In this document: piece after piece, positions 1 to 7,523 of the stretch | Position numbering within the stretch: position 1 is the stretch's first letter | Layout: each line of letters starts with the position of its first letter | Assembly (NCBI RefSeq): GCF_947492405.1 | Contig: NZ_CANLMP010000002.1 | Span: 930,001 to 994,000, forward strand | From: an uncultured Aquimarina sp. | Lineage (GTDB): Bacteria > Bacteroidota > Bacteroidia > Flavobacteriales > Flavobacteriaceae | Direction of reading: 5' to 3' | Length of the DNA: 64,000 bases | Program-made: the position numbers and the translations under genes | Notes under the pieces: generated by a model | What the model saw: only the letters and a program-made list of their open reading frames with translations | Database searches by the model: none | What the model was told of the DNA's origin: nothing

Positions 1-740
1 CCTTTTTTTATGTATAAATCGAGTAGCCCTATTTTAAAGTCAATACGTTCACTGATCTCAATTCCTTTATCTGCATAATACAAGACTTCATCATACATTT
101 CTTTAGCTAGATATACATCATTAATAGTTGTATATACGCGTACATGATTTTCGCTGTTTACAAATGAAGTACGGTGAATGGTTTTAAGCATATGATCAGA
201 TATTTCAATGGCTTTGTCTAGCTGATTCATTCTTGCTAATACTACGATAAGCCCAGATTTAGCGATCATTTCTCGATCAATATCTCCTATCATATTTGCG
301 ATATCTATAGCTGCATAATATGAATCCAATGCCTGTTGGTTATCTCCTTCTAGTAGATACATATTCCCTTTTAAACTATATGCTTTTCCTAATTCTTTTA
401 ATTGGTTTTTTGCTTTCGCGATTTGTATCGTTTTATCCAAATATTGTAAGCTTTTTGGATGCGCTGCTTTATAATAGAAAAAAAGACCTATGTCATAATA
501 TTTTTCTGCAAGATTACCATCTGAATATCGATTGGTCAAAAGTGCTTTTTCATAGATCCCGGTTTCTTCTGGATATGTTTTTTTTATTAATTCTACTAGT
601 TCTTCGGCGGTTTTGTATCGTAAACTATCGGGAATTACTGTTGATTGTTCTTGCCCGTATGTTTTTGTTATTGAAAAAACGGATGCAAATACATAAAGAA
701 GTACATATTTAGGTATGCATCTTTTAACAAAAGAAATCAT
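1..740 (-). CDS. TPR-repeat sensor regulator, N-terminal part (runs off the window)
   Basis: The 5' part of a minus-strand gene whose 3' end lies beyond the left edge; about 246 codons are visible. It opens with a signal peptide (residues 1-30, ending around TYGQ) followed by a helical TPR array. It aligns closely, without visible gaps, to the first ~245 residues of the 573-residue TPR-AraC protein at 2169-3890: both share an early PDSL motif, then LDKA.EIS and YDxVLYY.xKGIE motifs. By that homology the missing part should hold a membrane segment and an AraC-type HTH domain, but this is inference. A TACATTTG box (765-772, minus), matching the Bacteroidetes -7 consensus, precedes it; the same box precedes the paralogue. 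Confidence 0.85.
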   Translation of the reverse strand, partial: MISFVKRCIPKYVLLYVFASVFSITKTYGQEQSTVIPDSLRYKTAEELVELIKKTYPEETGIYEKALLTNRYSDGNLAEKYYDIGLFFYYKAAHPKSLQYLDKTIQIAKAKNQLKELGKAYSLKGNMYLLEGDNQQALDSYYAAIDIANMIGDIDREMIAKSGLIVVLARMNQLDKAIEISDHMLKTIHRTSFVNSENHVRVYTTINDVYLAKEMYDEVLYYADKGIEISERIDFKIGLLDLYIKK

Positions 741-857
741 TTGAATCAATATTATGTGATGATCCAAATGTAATAATTACTTTCTTAAAAAGAGTTTATT
801 AGATCAATTACGGTATTTTTCGTATTGTAATCAAGACCTAACGAGATAATCACTTAA

Positions 858-892
858 AGAAAAGACTCTCCACTTATTGAAGAATCTTTTCT
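858..892 (-). terminator. hairpin downstream of the first peptide gene
   Basis: Twelve-base arms (858-869 and 881-892) pair with one mismatch around an 11-base loop, followed on the minus strand by a short T run. It lies 26 bases after the stop of the 45-residue peptide gene and before the partial TPR gene, so it probably ends the peptide transcript. Confidence 0.55.
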
Positions 893-917
893 AAAAAACA
901 TAAAATGTATTATGGCA

Positions 918-1055
918 TTAATGCATATGTATAGGTTGGCAATCAGGACCTCCCAACCAAATGCAGTGTGGATAATTGTTTCCTCCTTTTACAGATTGTT
1001 GCTTTTTCTTATCTATAATTGAGACACTATTCATCTCTAAAATTTTATCTAACAT
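918..1055 (-). CDS. small leader peptide precursor A (45 aa, GG motif)
   Basis: A 45-residue reading frame with an N-terminal leader (MLDKILEMNSVSIIDKKKQQ) ending in VKGG at residues 22-25, the classic double-glycine cleavage position of bacteriocin and RiPP precursors. The predicted 20-residue core has two cysteines (C31, C39), one Trp and several His and Pro. The leader aligns with that of the peptide at 1517-1699 (ML..ILE...VS....QQS), and both genes share a nearly identical upstream module. No modification enzyme or peptidase-containing transporter is visible in the window, so the type of product (disulfide, lanthionine or unmodified) is unknown. The gene is too short for routine gene callers. 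Confidence 0.7.
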   Translation of the reverse strand: MLDKILEMNSVSIIDKKKQQSVKGGNNYPHCIWLGGPDCQPIHMH

Positions 1056-1062
1056 ATCTAAG

Positions 1063-1127
1063 TGTTTTAAGTACCTACTCTATTATAAGGTTTTCGGTTT
1101 TCCCTTATCAAAATGGATTGTCGACAT
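1063..1127. repeat. duplicated upstream module, copy 1
   Basis: This ~65-bp block is nearly identical to 1707-1773; copy 2 has two extra bases near the middle. On the minus strand it ends 8 bases before the start of the 45-residue peptide gene; copy 2 ends 8 bases before the start of the 60-residue peptide gene. It contains a TATAATAG box and a GTCGAC palindrome at its distal end. The conservation and position suggest a shared promoter/operator region rather than coding sequence. Confidence 0.8.
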
Positions 1128-1131
1128 TACT

Positions 1132-1148
1132 TTTCAGAAAATCTGAAA
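1132..1148 (-). terminator. short hairpin after peptide B
   Basis: A perfect 7-base inverted repeat (TTTCAGA / TCTGAAA) with a 3-base loop sits 6 bases after the stop of the 1154-1336 gene. There is no T run after it on the minus strand, so it could equally be a regulatory dyad upstream of the next peptide gene. Confidence 0.35.
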
Positions 1149-1153
1149 CTCAA

Positions 1154-1336
1154 TTAATGTCTTATGCAAACTGGCATTGTACCAGGACCTGTTCGAGCAG
1201 TATTACCACAGGCATTCATTTCTGAAGGCGTACAGGTTATTGCAGAAGTAAAACCGGCTCCTCCTCTAACTTTATTAAGATTTAAATTACTAATCGTTTG
1301 TTTTTTTAGCTCTAAATTCTTTAATGATTTTTTCAT
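1154..1336 (-). CDS. small leader peptide precursor B (60 aa, lanthipeptide-type leader)
   Basis: A 60-residue precursor. Its leader carries the LELKKQTISNLN pattern typical of Bacteroidetes class I lanthipeptide and related natural-product precursors (the family with LxLxKxTIxxLN leaders), ending VRGG at residues 23-26. The core is rich in Thr, Ser, Gly and Ala with three Cys (TCTP, NACG, PVCI), consistent with lanthionine rings or disulfides. No LanB/LanC-type enzyme is present within this window, so modification is not shown. It lies in a run of four peptide genes on the same strand. Its upstream sequence differs from the duplicated module used by its neighbours. Confidence 0.8.
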   Translation of the reverse strand: MKKSLKNLELKKQTISNLNLNKVRGGAGFTSAITCTPSEMNACGNTARTGPGTMPVCIRH

Positions 1337-1516
1337 GATTTAATCGTGTGTTTTTAACTATATTATTGGAAATAAAATGGGATTAACTAAAAAGTGAAAA
1401 ACATATAATCTTTCAGTCTCAATCTATCGAATACCAAATAGGAACTAATAATTAAAAAAAACATAAACTCTATTTAATAACAATAAACTACTTTTTGCGT
1501 GACCTGATTTTTCGGA

Positions 1517-1699
1517 TTAATGTAGTATTTGATAGCACGTTCCATTTGCAGAACAAGTCCCAGTACAAGTCAAAAGACATTCAAAAAATTCTTCGCCTGG
1601 GCAAGTTGAACATCCATCTGGTCCTGCAGCAATAATAGATTGTTGCTCGCTTCTATTTAGTTTTGACACTCCTTTTAATTCTAAAATGTTATTAAGCAT
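1517..1699 (-). CDS. small leader peptide precursor C (60 aa, cysteine-rich)
   Basis: A 60-residue precursor with a bacteriocin-type leader (MLNNILELKGVSKLNRSEQQ) ending in AAG rather than GG. The core contains six cysteines in a close array (CSTC, EC, TC, TC, TC) with many Thr and Gly, which suits a multi-disulfide or thioether peptide. The leader is homologous to that of the 45-residue peptide at 918-1055 while the cores differ completely, a pattern seen where leaders are recognised by a common enzyme or exporter and cores diversify. The gene sits directly behind copy 2 of the duplicated upstream module. Confidence 0.8.
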   Translation of the reverse strand: MLNNILELKGVSKLNRSEQQSIIAAGPDGCSTCPGEEFFECLLTCTGTCSANGTCYQILH

Positions 1700-1706
1700 A
1701 ATTGTA

Positions 1707-1773
1707 TGTTTTAACTACCTACTCTATTATAAGGTTTTCGGTTTACCCTTTGATCAAAATAGACTGTCGACAT
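1707..1773. repeat. duplicated upstream module, copy 2
   Basis: The second copy of the ~65-bp block at 1063-1127. It begins 8 bases before the start of the cysteine-rich peptide gene on the minus strand. The two copies agree over almost all positions, including the TATAATAG box and the distal GTCGACA, with a two-base insertion between. Confidence 0.8.
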
Positions 1774-1814
1774 CGCTTTGATTGTGACACTAAGCTAGAT
1801 TGAAAAAAAGAGGA

Positions 1815-1854
1815 TCAAAAACAAAACAACCCTGTTTTGGATAAAACAGGGTTG
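1815..1854 (-). terminator. strong rho-independent terminator of peptide D
   Basis: A perfect 12-base stem (1827-1838 with 1843-1854) and a 4-base loop are followed on the minus strand by TTTTGTTTTT. It lies about 50 bases after the stop of the 49-residue peptide gene, so that gene has its own transcript end and is not simply co-transcribed with the downstream peptide genes. The left arm sequence CCCTGTTTTGGA recurs at 2131. Confidence 0.85.
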
Positions 1855-1905
1855 TAAAAAAACTCTGGAATATTGTAGGGTTTTTACTTTATCGTGTATA
1901 CTTAA

Positions 1906-2055
1906 TCAGGGATCTATCACACAAGGGTCATCATTGCTATGCATTGTGGTTGAAGGCAAACTACTTCCTCCTTTGATTTGATGCATCATATCTGCTTGAA
2001 TTCTAGCAATAGTTAGCTTTTTGAGACTGATTTTGTTGTTTTGTTGTTTCTTCAT
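1906..2055 (-). CDS. small leader peptide precursor D (49 aa, GG motif)
   Basis: A 49-residue frame whose first 30 residues look like a Bacteroidetes RiPP leader: a basic start, then ISLKKLTIARIQ (compare the LxLKKxTI pattern of precursor B), and IKGG at residues 27-30. The short core of 19 residues has a single cysteine near its end and is rich in Ser, Thr, Asp and Pro. It is the promoter-proximal member of the peptide run next to the complete TPR-AraC gene, from which it is separated by a weak hairpin. The leader pattern is the main evidence; the core is not recognised. Confidence 0.7.
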   Translation of the reverse strand: MKKQQNNKISLKKLTIARIQADMMHQIKGGSSLPSTTMHSNDDPCVIDP

Positions 2056-2130
2056 AAAAAGGTAATTAAGTTAATATACTGTTTCCTTCTTAAAGATATT
2101 TTTTATTAAACAGCCATCACAATACACCTA

Positions 2131-2152
2131 CCCTGTTTTGGACAAAAACGGG
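2131..2152 (-). terminator. weak hairpin after the TPR-AraC gene
   Basis: An 8-base stem with one bulged base (CCC-GTTTT / AAAAC-GGG) lies 17 bases beyond the stop of the TPR-AraC gene. Its left arm repeats the CCCTGTTTTGGA of the stronger hairpin at 1827. It lacks a T run on the minus strand, so termination is likely partial. Confidence 0.4.
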
Positions 2153-2168
2153 TTGCTTTTTGTACACT

Positions 2169-3890
2169 TTACGTAATGTGATTCTTCTGTGCTAACTTTT
2201 CTATATTCCTTATATAATAGGATGGATTCAATCCTGTTTTTGCTTTAAACCTTTTGGCAAAAGCATCGTCACTTTTATACCCTACCTCAGCAGCAATAGA
2301 CTTCACAGAAAAGGCTCTGAATTTTTTATCATTTTTTAAGCGTTGTAATGCATACTCAATTCTTAAATCTGTGATGTATTCATTAAAATTCTTTCCTTTA
2401 TGAGTATGGATAATCTTAGTTAAATACGTGGTATTCGTTTTCACCTTTTTGGCTGTGGTACTTAGGTTACATTCCGGTTTTAGAAAGTATTCCTGATGCT
2501 CCAACTTCTCCAAACCTTTTAATACTGCAGTAACCTTATCATCATCAATGAAAATAGATGTTTTCTTATTTTTCGTATTTTTTATTTTGTTTTCAACCTC
2601 TAAATGATTGATTTTTTCAACTAGCTTTGAAAATACAATTTTGTTAGTCTGCTGCTTTTTATAATATTTATATCCTATAAGTAATAGTCCTAAAAAAACC
2701 GCAATCATCACCATAAGCACATACGTGGTAATACTTCCTTTACTTTTAAGTTTTGCTATTTCTTCCTCATACTTTTCGGTTTCTCGCTCATAAATAGTAT
2801 CTACCGTTTTATCTTTTTCTTCCTGATACCTATTATTTAATTGTACATAGAGATTTTCCCAATAATGAGCTTGTTCGTACGCTTTCTTTTTAAGATAACA
2901 ATTGGCCAGTAACAAATGTGACTGGATGACAGGTAATTTCCCTAAATCTTCTTCCTTAATAAAATCCATGGTGTTGCATAAATAAGAAATTGCCTTCTCA
3001 TAGTTTTGCTGTTCACAATAACAAGCTGCCATATAATAATTGACTTTTACTCTTGGAAATAAGTTATTCGCAACCTCATGATGCTCCAAAATATCTTTAG
3101 CCTTATGTAGATTATCAAAAGCCTGACTGAAATCTTTTTTGTAATAATAGACAATCCCTTTTTTAATATACAAATCCACCAAACCTTCTTTAAAATCTAG
3201 TGATCTGCTAAGTTCAATGCCTTTATTTGAATAATATAATACAGAATCATATTGCTCCTTGTCTAAATATACTTCATTGATATTGGTAAGTATAGAAACA
3301 TGATCAATCCCATTTTTAAAGGATGTTTTATCAATGGCCCGTAACATTTCTTTAGAAATTTCTAAAGCTTTATCTAACCTATTCATTTTATGTAATACCA
3401 ATACAAGGCCTGAATTCGCAATAATTATATTTTCAGAATTTTCTTCTTTTTTAGCAATACTTACCGCTTCGTGATAATTGTTAAATGAATTCTGATGTTT
3501 TCCTTCTCTAAGAAATGTAGCCCCATTTAGTATATAACTCCAAAATGACAGGTTTTTATCATTTAGTTCATCCCCTATTTTATAGACTTTATTTGCATAT
3601 TTGATACTTCTTTTAAAATCTTCTTTTCTATAAAAATGAAACCCCAACCGAAGATAAAACTTGGCTGAGACTGAATCGTTCTTATGAAAACTCTTTAATA
3701 CTTCTTCATAAACTTCTATATAATCAGCATCAGAAGAGGTAATCAAGTCTACCAACGCTTCTGGAGTTTTAGTTTTTAGACTATCAGGAATGATGAATTT
3801 AGTATCCTGCGCGTTTGTAAAAACAGGTATTGCAATACATAGTAATAGGAAAATGGGAAATATCCGTGTTTTAAAAAAAGTCATTATCAT
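2169..3890 (-). CDS. TPR-repeat membrane regulator with AraC-type HTH
   Basis: A 573-residue protein with a signal peptide (1-28), a long array of TPR helices (~35-370) predicted to be periplasmic, one transmembrane helix (~388-409), and a cytoplasmic C-terminal AraC-family DNA-binding domain (~465-565, with a VKSIAAEVGYKSDDAFAKRF recognition segment). This TPR-TM-AraC layout is common in Flavobacteria and works as a one-protein transmembrane sensor. The partial gene at the left edge is its close paralogue, and the pair flanks the four peptide genes, so regulation of or by those peptides is an attractive inference. The target promoter is unknown; the duplicated modules at 1063 and 1707 are candidates. 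A TACATTTG box lies at 3910-3917 (minus). Confidence 0.9.
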   Translation of the reverse strand: MIMTFFKTRIFPIFLLLCIAIPVFTNAQDTKFIIPDSLKTKTPEALVDLITSSDADYIEVYEEVLKSFHKNDSVSAKFYLRLGFHFYRKEDFKRSIKYANKVYKIGDELNDKNLSFWSYILNGATFLREGKHQNSFNNYHEAVSIAKKEENSENIIIANSGLVLVLHKMNRLDKALEISKEMLRAIDKTSFKNGIDHVSILTNINEVYLDKEQYDSVLYYSNKGIELSRSLDFKEGLVDLYIKKGIVYYYKKDFSQAFDNLHKAKDILEHHEVANNLFPRVKVNYYMAACYCEQQNYEKAISYLCNTMDFIKEEDLGKLPVIQSHLLLANCYLKKKAYEQAHYWENLYVQLNNRYQEEKDKTVDTIYERETEKYEEEIAKLKSKGSITTYVLMVMIAVFLGLLLIGYKYYKKQQTNKIVFSKLVEKINHLEVENKIKNTKNKKTSIFIDDDKVTAVLKGLEKLEHQEYFLKPECNLSTTAKKVKTNTTYLTKIIHTHKGKNFNEYITDLRIEYALQRLKNDKKFRAFSVKSIAAEVGYKSDDAFAKRFKAKTGLNPSYYIRNIEKLAQKNHIT

Positions 3891-3974
3891 TATTGAGGAG
3901 TGTACCTCCCAAATGTAATCATTCTTTTTTGGACTTTTTTTTTAGGTAATAATCTCAAATAAAAAGGAACTTGT

Positions 3975-4358
3975 CTAAAAATTAATGGTACAACTCTGTG
4001 ATTGGCCAAACCATTTTACTCGGTTACGAGAGGCTAATTTATAAATTCCATCCCGAATCATTCTAGGAACAAATGCTAACAAAGCCGCTACACGTTTCCA
4101 TTTTGGAATTTTAGATACTATTTTTAAGAAACCATCCGAATGGGTATGTGATCCATTTTCGTCGATAAGAATTACGGTATCTAAACGTTCGGTCGGATAT
4201 CTATGTTTTCTGAGTAACTCCTGTCCTTGAGGAGATTGAAAAGGAATAAAATGAAAAAGATCTTCTGGCGCAAACTTCATTAACCACCCCACAACACCGT
4301 TACATAAATTACATTCGCCGTCAAATATGATAATACTTTTGTTAAAAGAAGTTTCCAT
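3975..4358 (-). CDS. DCC-family (DUF393) thiol-disulfide protein
   Basis: A 127-residue protein of the DCC family. It begins with the family motif FDGECNLCNGVV, with D13 and the cysteine pair C16 and C19, and retains the mid-protein pattern of a predicted thioredoxin-like fold (HFIPFQSPQGQ). Members are annotated as putative thiol-disulfide oxidoreductases; the substrate is unknown. It ends 85 bases before the TPR-AraC gene start and is followed upstream by the ABC transporter genes, with which it may be co-transcribed. Confidence 0.85.
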   Translation of the reverse strand: METSFNKSIIIFDGECNLCNGVVGWLMKFAPEDLFHFIPFQSPQGQELLRKHRYPTERLDTVILIDENGSHTHSDGFLKIVSKIPKWKRVAALLAFVPRMIRDGIYKLASRNRVKWFGQSQSCTINF

Positions 4359-4385
4359 TTTATTGATTTTTAAGTTTTTACACGG

Positions 4386-5054
4386 TTATAGTCGTATAGA
4401 ACCATCAATCATTTCAATACTACAGTGAGAATTATGATAAATTTTAGGATCATGGGTTGCGATGACCACTGCTTTATTTCTAGATCCCGTTATTTTTTTG
4501 AGTAACTCAAAAATTAATTCAGAGTTTTTTTGATCTAGATTTCCGGTAGGTTCATCAGCAATAATTAAGGCTGGATCATTAATAAGAGCTCTAGCAATAG
4601 CCACTCGCTGTTGTTGACCACCAGAAAGTTGATACGAAGGCCGTTTTGCAAAAGCTTTCATGCCTACTTCATCTAATAAACCTAAAGCGTTTTCTTTAAT
4701 CTCTTCTTTACTTTTTTGAGATAATTTCATTGCTGGAAGCATTACATTCTGTAGTACACTAAACTCGGGAAGTAAATAATGAAACTGATACACAAATCCA
4801 ATATGTTTATTTCTAAAATCAGTAAGAGCAGAAGGTGTCAAATTTTTAATATCCTGATTATATATATTTAAGTTTCCTTGGAAATCAGTATCTAAAGTCG
4901 ATAGGATATACAATAAGGTTGATTTTCCGCTTCCGGATTCTCCAAATACTGAAACCAGTTCTCCTTCGGAAATTGACAAAGAAATATCTCTTAATACCTG
5001 ATGCTTTTCTGGTTCCAAAAAATACTTATCTATATGTTGTGTTTCTAAAATCAT
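4386..5054 (-). CDS. ABC transporter ATP-binding protein (LolD/MacB-like)
   Basis: A 222-residue ATPase with Walker A GESGSGKST (38-46), signature LSGGQQQR (143-150) and Walker B IIADEP (164-169) followed by TGNLD. The QQQR signature and DEPTGNLD are typical of the LolD/MacB/FtsE group, which powers release or efflux of lipids, lipoproteins or peptides rather than uptake. Its start overlaps the stop of the permease gene by four bases, so the two are translationally coupled and form one transporter. Confidence 0.92.
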   Translation of the reverse strand: MILETQHIDKYFLEPEKHQVLRDISLSISEGELVSVFGESGSGKSTLLYILSTLDTDFQGNLNIYNQDIKNLTPSALTDFRNKHIGFVYQFHYLLPEFSVLQNVMLPAMKLSQKSKEEIKENALGLLDEVGMKAFAKRPSYQLSGGQQQRVAIARALINDPALIIADEPTGNLDQKNSELIFELLKKITGSRNKAVVIATHDPKIYHNSHCSIEMIDGSIRL

Positions 5055-6265
5055 ATTCCTCTAATAATCGTTACAGGATCTACCTTGCTTGCTTTTTTTG
5101 AAGGAAAATATCCTGCAAAAATAGTTGTTAATATTCCAAAGAAAAACCCTAATATATAATATGACATCTTAAAATTAATCGGATAGGTATCTACAATTAT
5201 AAAATCTGATGTATCCAATGGTGTGGTAGAAATTAAATAACTAATTATGTATCCAAAAAAACCTCCAAAAAACGCACCCAATACCCCGATAATCAGCGAT
5301 TGCACAAGAAAAATGAATACAATATCATTGCTAGAATATCCAATGGTTTTTAGCACTGCAATGTCTTTTCTCTTCTGGATCACTGTAATATTAAGAATAT
5401 TATAAATTCCAAATCCTGCCACTAAAAGCAATGCAAAAGAAACAGACCAGGTAAGTATGTCACGAACCTTATTCCCTATCACAATCGTCTTGTTGCTATC
5501 TTTCCAATCTTCTGTTACAATACCATTAATATTTTCTGCTAAATAGCTTTTTAGACGAACGTCATCTCTATCTTTCAGTTTTACATGAATATTCGTAATA
5601 CTATTTTTTTTGCCTAATAAATTCTGTAATGTAGTTGCAGAGACATACGTTCTTACATTATCTATAGTGGTAATCCCAAAACTAAATACACCTGCAACTT
5701 TTAGTGCAGTGTTCTTACCATTAGGAAGTATCATTTTTATTTCATCTCCCGTAGAAATCTGTAATCGTTTGGCCAAACTAACTCCTAAAAGAATCGAATT
5801 TTCTTTTAACAAGCTCTGAAAACCTTCTCCTTCTATTAACCGTCTTTCTAGGTCTACCATATTACTTTCCTGAGCGGGAAAAATTCCATTGATACTCCCT
5901 GGGAACTGCTTAGATTCGCTAATCAAGATTGCGGGCGAAATAATTTGGTGAGCAAAGGATTGAACATTCTCATCAGCTTTCAGGACATCATCAACCTTAT
6001 TACTATTTTCTATATAATTGGATAGTATATTAGAAGTTGTAGTAGATTGTTTTTTTGATTTTGCGCTAACTATTATATCTGGGCTTCCATTAAAAACTGC
6101 ATCATCAAGAAAATCGTTTACACCTGTCATAAAATTGATCATAACAATAAAAGTTGTTACACCCAACAGAACTCCTATTGCAGCTAAAAAGCTTTGCTTC
6201 TTTCTTGCAAATAAGTATTGTAACGCTATGAATATGTTTGTTTTATTAAAAACTTGTTTAGACAT
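5051..6265 (-). CDS. ABC transporter permease (FtsX/MacB-PCD type)
   Basis: A 404-residue permease with the FtsX/LolC topology: one N-terminal membrane helix (~25-50), a large extracytoplasmic domain (~55-265), and three C-terminal helices (~272-295, 320-345, 368-390). The segment VIQKRKDIAVLKTIGYS just after the second helix is the conserved coupling region of this family. It is the partner of the ATPase that follows by a four-base overlap. The substrate cannot be told from sequence; lipoprotein release, lipid or peptide transport are all possible. Confidence 0.88.
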   Translation of the reverse strand: MSKQVFNKTNIFIALQYLFARKKQSFLAAIGVLLGVTTFIVMINFMTGVNDFLDDAVFNGSPDIIVSAKSKKQSTTTSNILSNYIENSNKVDDVLKADENVQSFAHQIISPAILISESKQFPGSINGIFPAQESNMVDLERRLIEGEGFQSLLKENSILLGVSLAKRLQISTGDEIKMILPNGKNTALKVAGVFSFGITTIDNVRTYVSATTLQNLLGKKNSITNIHVKLKDRDDVRLKSYLAENINGIVTEDWKDSNKTIVIGNKVRDILTWSVSFALLLVAGFGIYNILNITVIQKRKDIAVLKTIGYSSNDIVFIFLVQSLIIGVLGAFFGGFFGYIISYLISTTPLDTSDFIIVDTYPINFKMSYYILGFFFGILTTIFAGYFPSKKASKVDPVTIIRGI

Positions 6266-6358
6266 ATCTCATAGGTCGGCAAAATAAGGATAGAATTACA
6301 GAAGTATGTTAATAGAAAATAAGTTTTGTAATTAGAAAACCTTTATCAGTTCAAAAAG

Positions 6359-6721
6359 TTATTTTTTCTTTTTACTGCTTTTTGCCAAAGGATTAAAATC
6401 TAAGCATAATTGTAGCCAGTATTCCAGATCTTCATCCAGATCAAACCCATCTGCCGTTACAAAAACATATCCTTTCATTGGTCTGCCTGTAAAATCCATA
6501 GGATGACAACCTTCTCTTTTTATTGCTTCTGCATATGCTTCCTCTCCTATACGAGCCATCAAAAGATCTGTTTCCTTCTTTTTATCATAATGGATTCCAC
6601 AACACATCTTATTATCCACCATAAAACAGAGACCTCCCATCATTTTTTTTGTATAGAAACTCGCTCTTTTTTCTTTTAGCGTTTGATGAATCCGATCAGC
6701 TATATATTCGCTGTATGCCAT
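6359..6721 (-). CDS. TfoX N-terminal domain family protein
   Basis: A 120-residue protein matching the TfoX/Sxy N-terminal domain: the conserved TKKMMGGLCFMVDNKMCCGI region, the MARIG segment and the PMDFTGRPMKGYVFV stretch are all present. The C-terminus ends in a Lys-rich tail. In Proteobacteria TfoX regulates competence, but stand-alone N-terminal-domain proteins like this one are widespread and of unknown role. Its ATG shares a base with the stop codon of the DUF2461 gene (TAATG), so the two are coupled. Confidence 0.85.
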   Translation of the reverse strand: MAYSEYIADRIHQTLKEKRASFYTKKMMGGLCFMVDNKMCCGIHYDKKKETDLLMARIGEEAYAEAIKREGCHPMDFTGRPMKGYVFVTADGFDLDEDLEYWLQLCLDFNPLAKSSKKKK

Positions 6722-7386
6722 TATTGAATTGCTTTTGTTAAATATTCATTTACAGGATGCATCACTTTCCAATACGTCATAAGTTCATCTATAAGAGATT
6801 CACTAGTAATAAGAGATGGAGCTTCTTCTCCGACAAAATAAAATTGTTTGTTGGCAATCAAAGGTTCTTTTTTATAGGTTTCTTTCCATTCTTTAGGAAT
6901 TCGTTTCAAAGCTCTGCCTTTGATCTCTCCAAACTTTTGAACAAAATCACTATTCTCTATTAATCTTCTAAATTCTGAAGGATCCTGGTTAATTTTGGTC
7001 CTTACATTGTATAATTGTTCTTTCGAAATACCAAAACATCCTCCCATAATTCCAACCATTTCTGGAGAAAAACGTAAAAACATCCCTGGAACACTCTTGT
7101 CCTTACGACCACCTCTGGATACAAATGCAGTATAATGTAAGTTATATGGTGATTTATCTTTAGAAAAACGAATATCATTATGAATACGAAGTATACAATC
7201 CTTAGGCATAATCTCTAACTTAGGATCATATTTTTGTATTTCCTGAATCATTTTGCCTATAAAAATCTCAAAAGGTATCTTGATGCTTGCTTCATATCTC
7301 TTTTTATGAGCGTGAAACCATTCTTTATGATTATTCTCTGATAGTTCTTCAAAAAAATCGACAAAATCATTGGTGAAATATTGCAT
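6721..7386 (-). CDS. DUF2461 family protein
   Basis: A 221-residue protein of the DUF2461 family (TIGR02453-like), with the characteristic FFEELSENNHKEWFHAHKKRYE beginning (split here only by reading) and the RIHNDIRFSKDKSPY motif around residues 65-80. The function of the family is not established. It overlaps the following TfoX-domain gene by one base, and both are likely on one transcript. Confidence 0.88.
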   Translation of the reverse strand: MQYFTNDFVDFFEELSENNHKEWFHAHKKRYEASIKIPFEIFIGKMIQEIQKYDPKLEIMPKDCILRIHNDIRFSKDKSPYNLHYTAFVSRGGRKDKSVPGMFLRFSPEMVGIMGGCFGISKEQLYNVRTKINQDPSEFRRLIENSDFVQKFGEIKGRALKRIPKEWKETYKKEPLIANKQFYFVGEEAPSLITSESLIDELMTYWKVMHPVNEYLTKAIQ

Positions 7387-7523
7387 AAACTAAATTACTA
7401 TTATTTAAATATTAATCAAACTGTTAGTTAGAGTGAAATCAAAAACTGTATGCTATTGATTATGTATTATAATTTCAAAATTACTTCTTTTAGACTTCAC
7501 TCTAAATAACAACTAACACTATA

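Noticed and set aside
320-712. Hydrophobic plus-strand frame of 130 codons
   Set aside because: It lies opposite the TPR gene at the left edge, whose minus-strand translation is clearly homologous to the protein at 2169-3890; the plus frame is a shadow.
1019-1225. Plus-strand frame of 68 codons through the peptide region
   Set aside because: It crosses two peptide genes and the duplicated noncoding module and has no leader or domain character.
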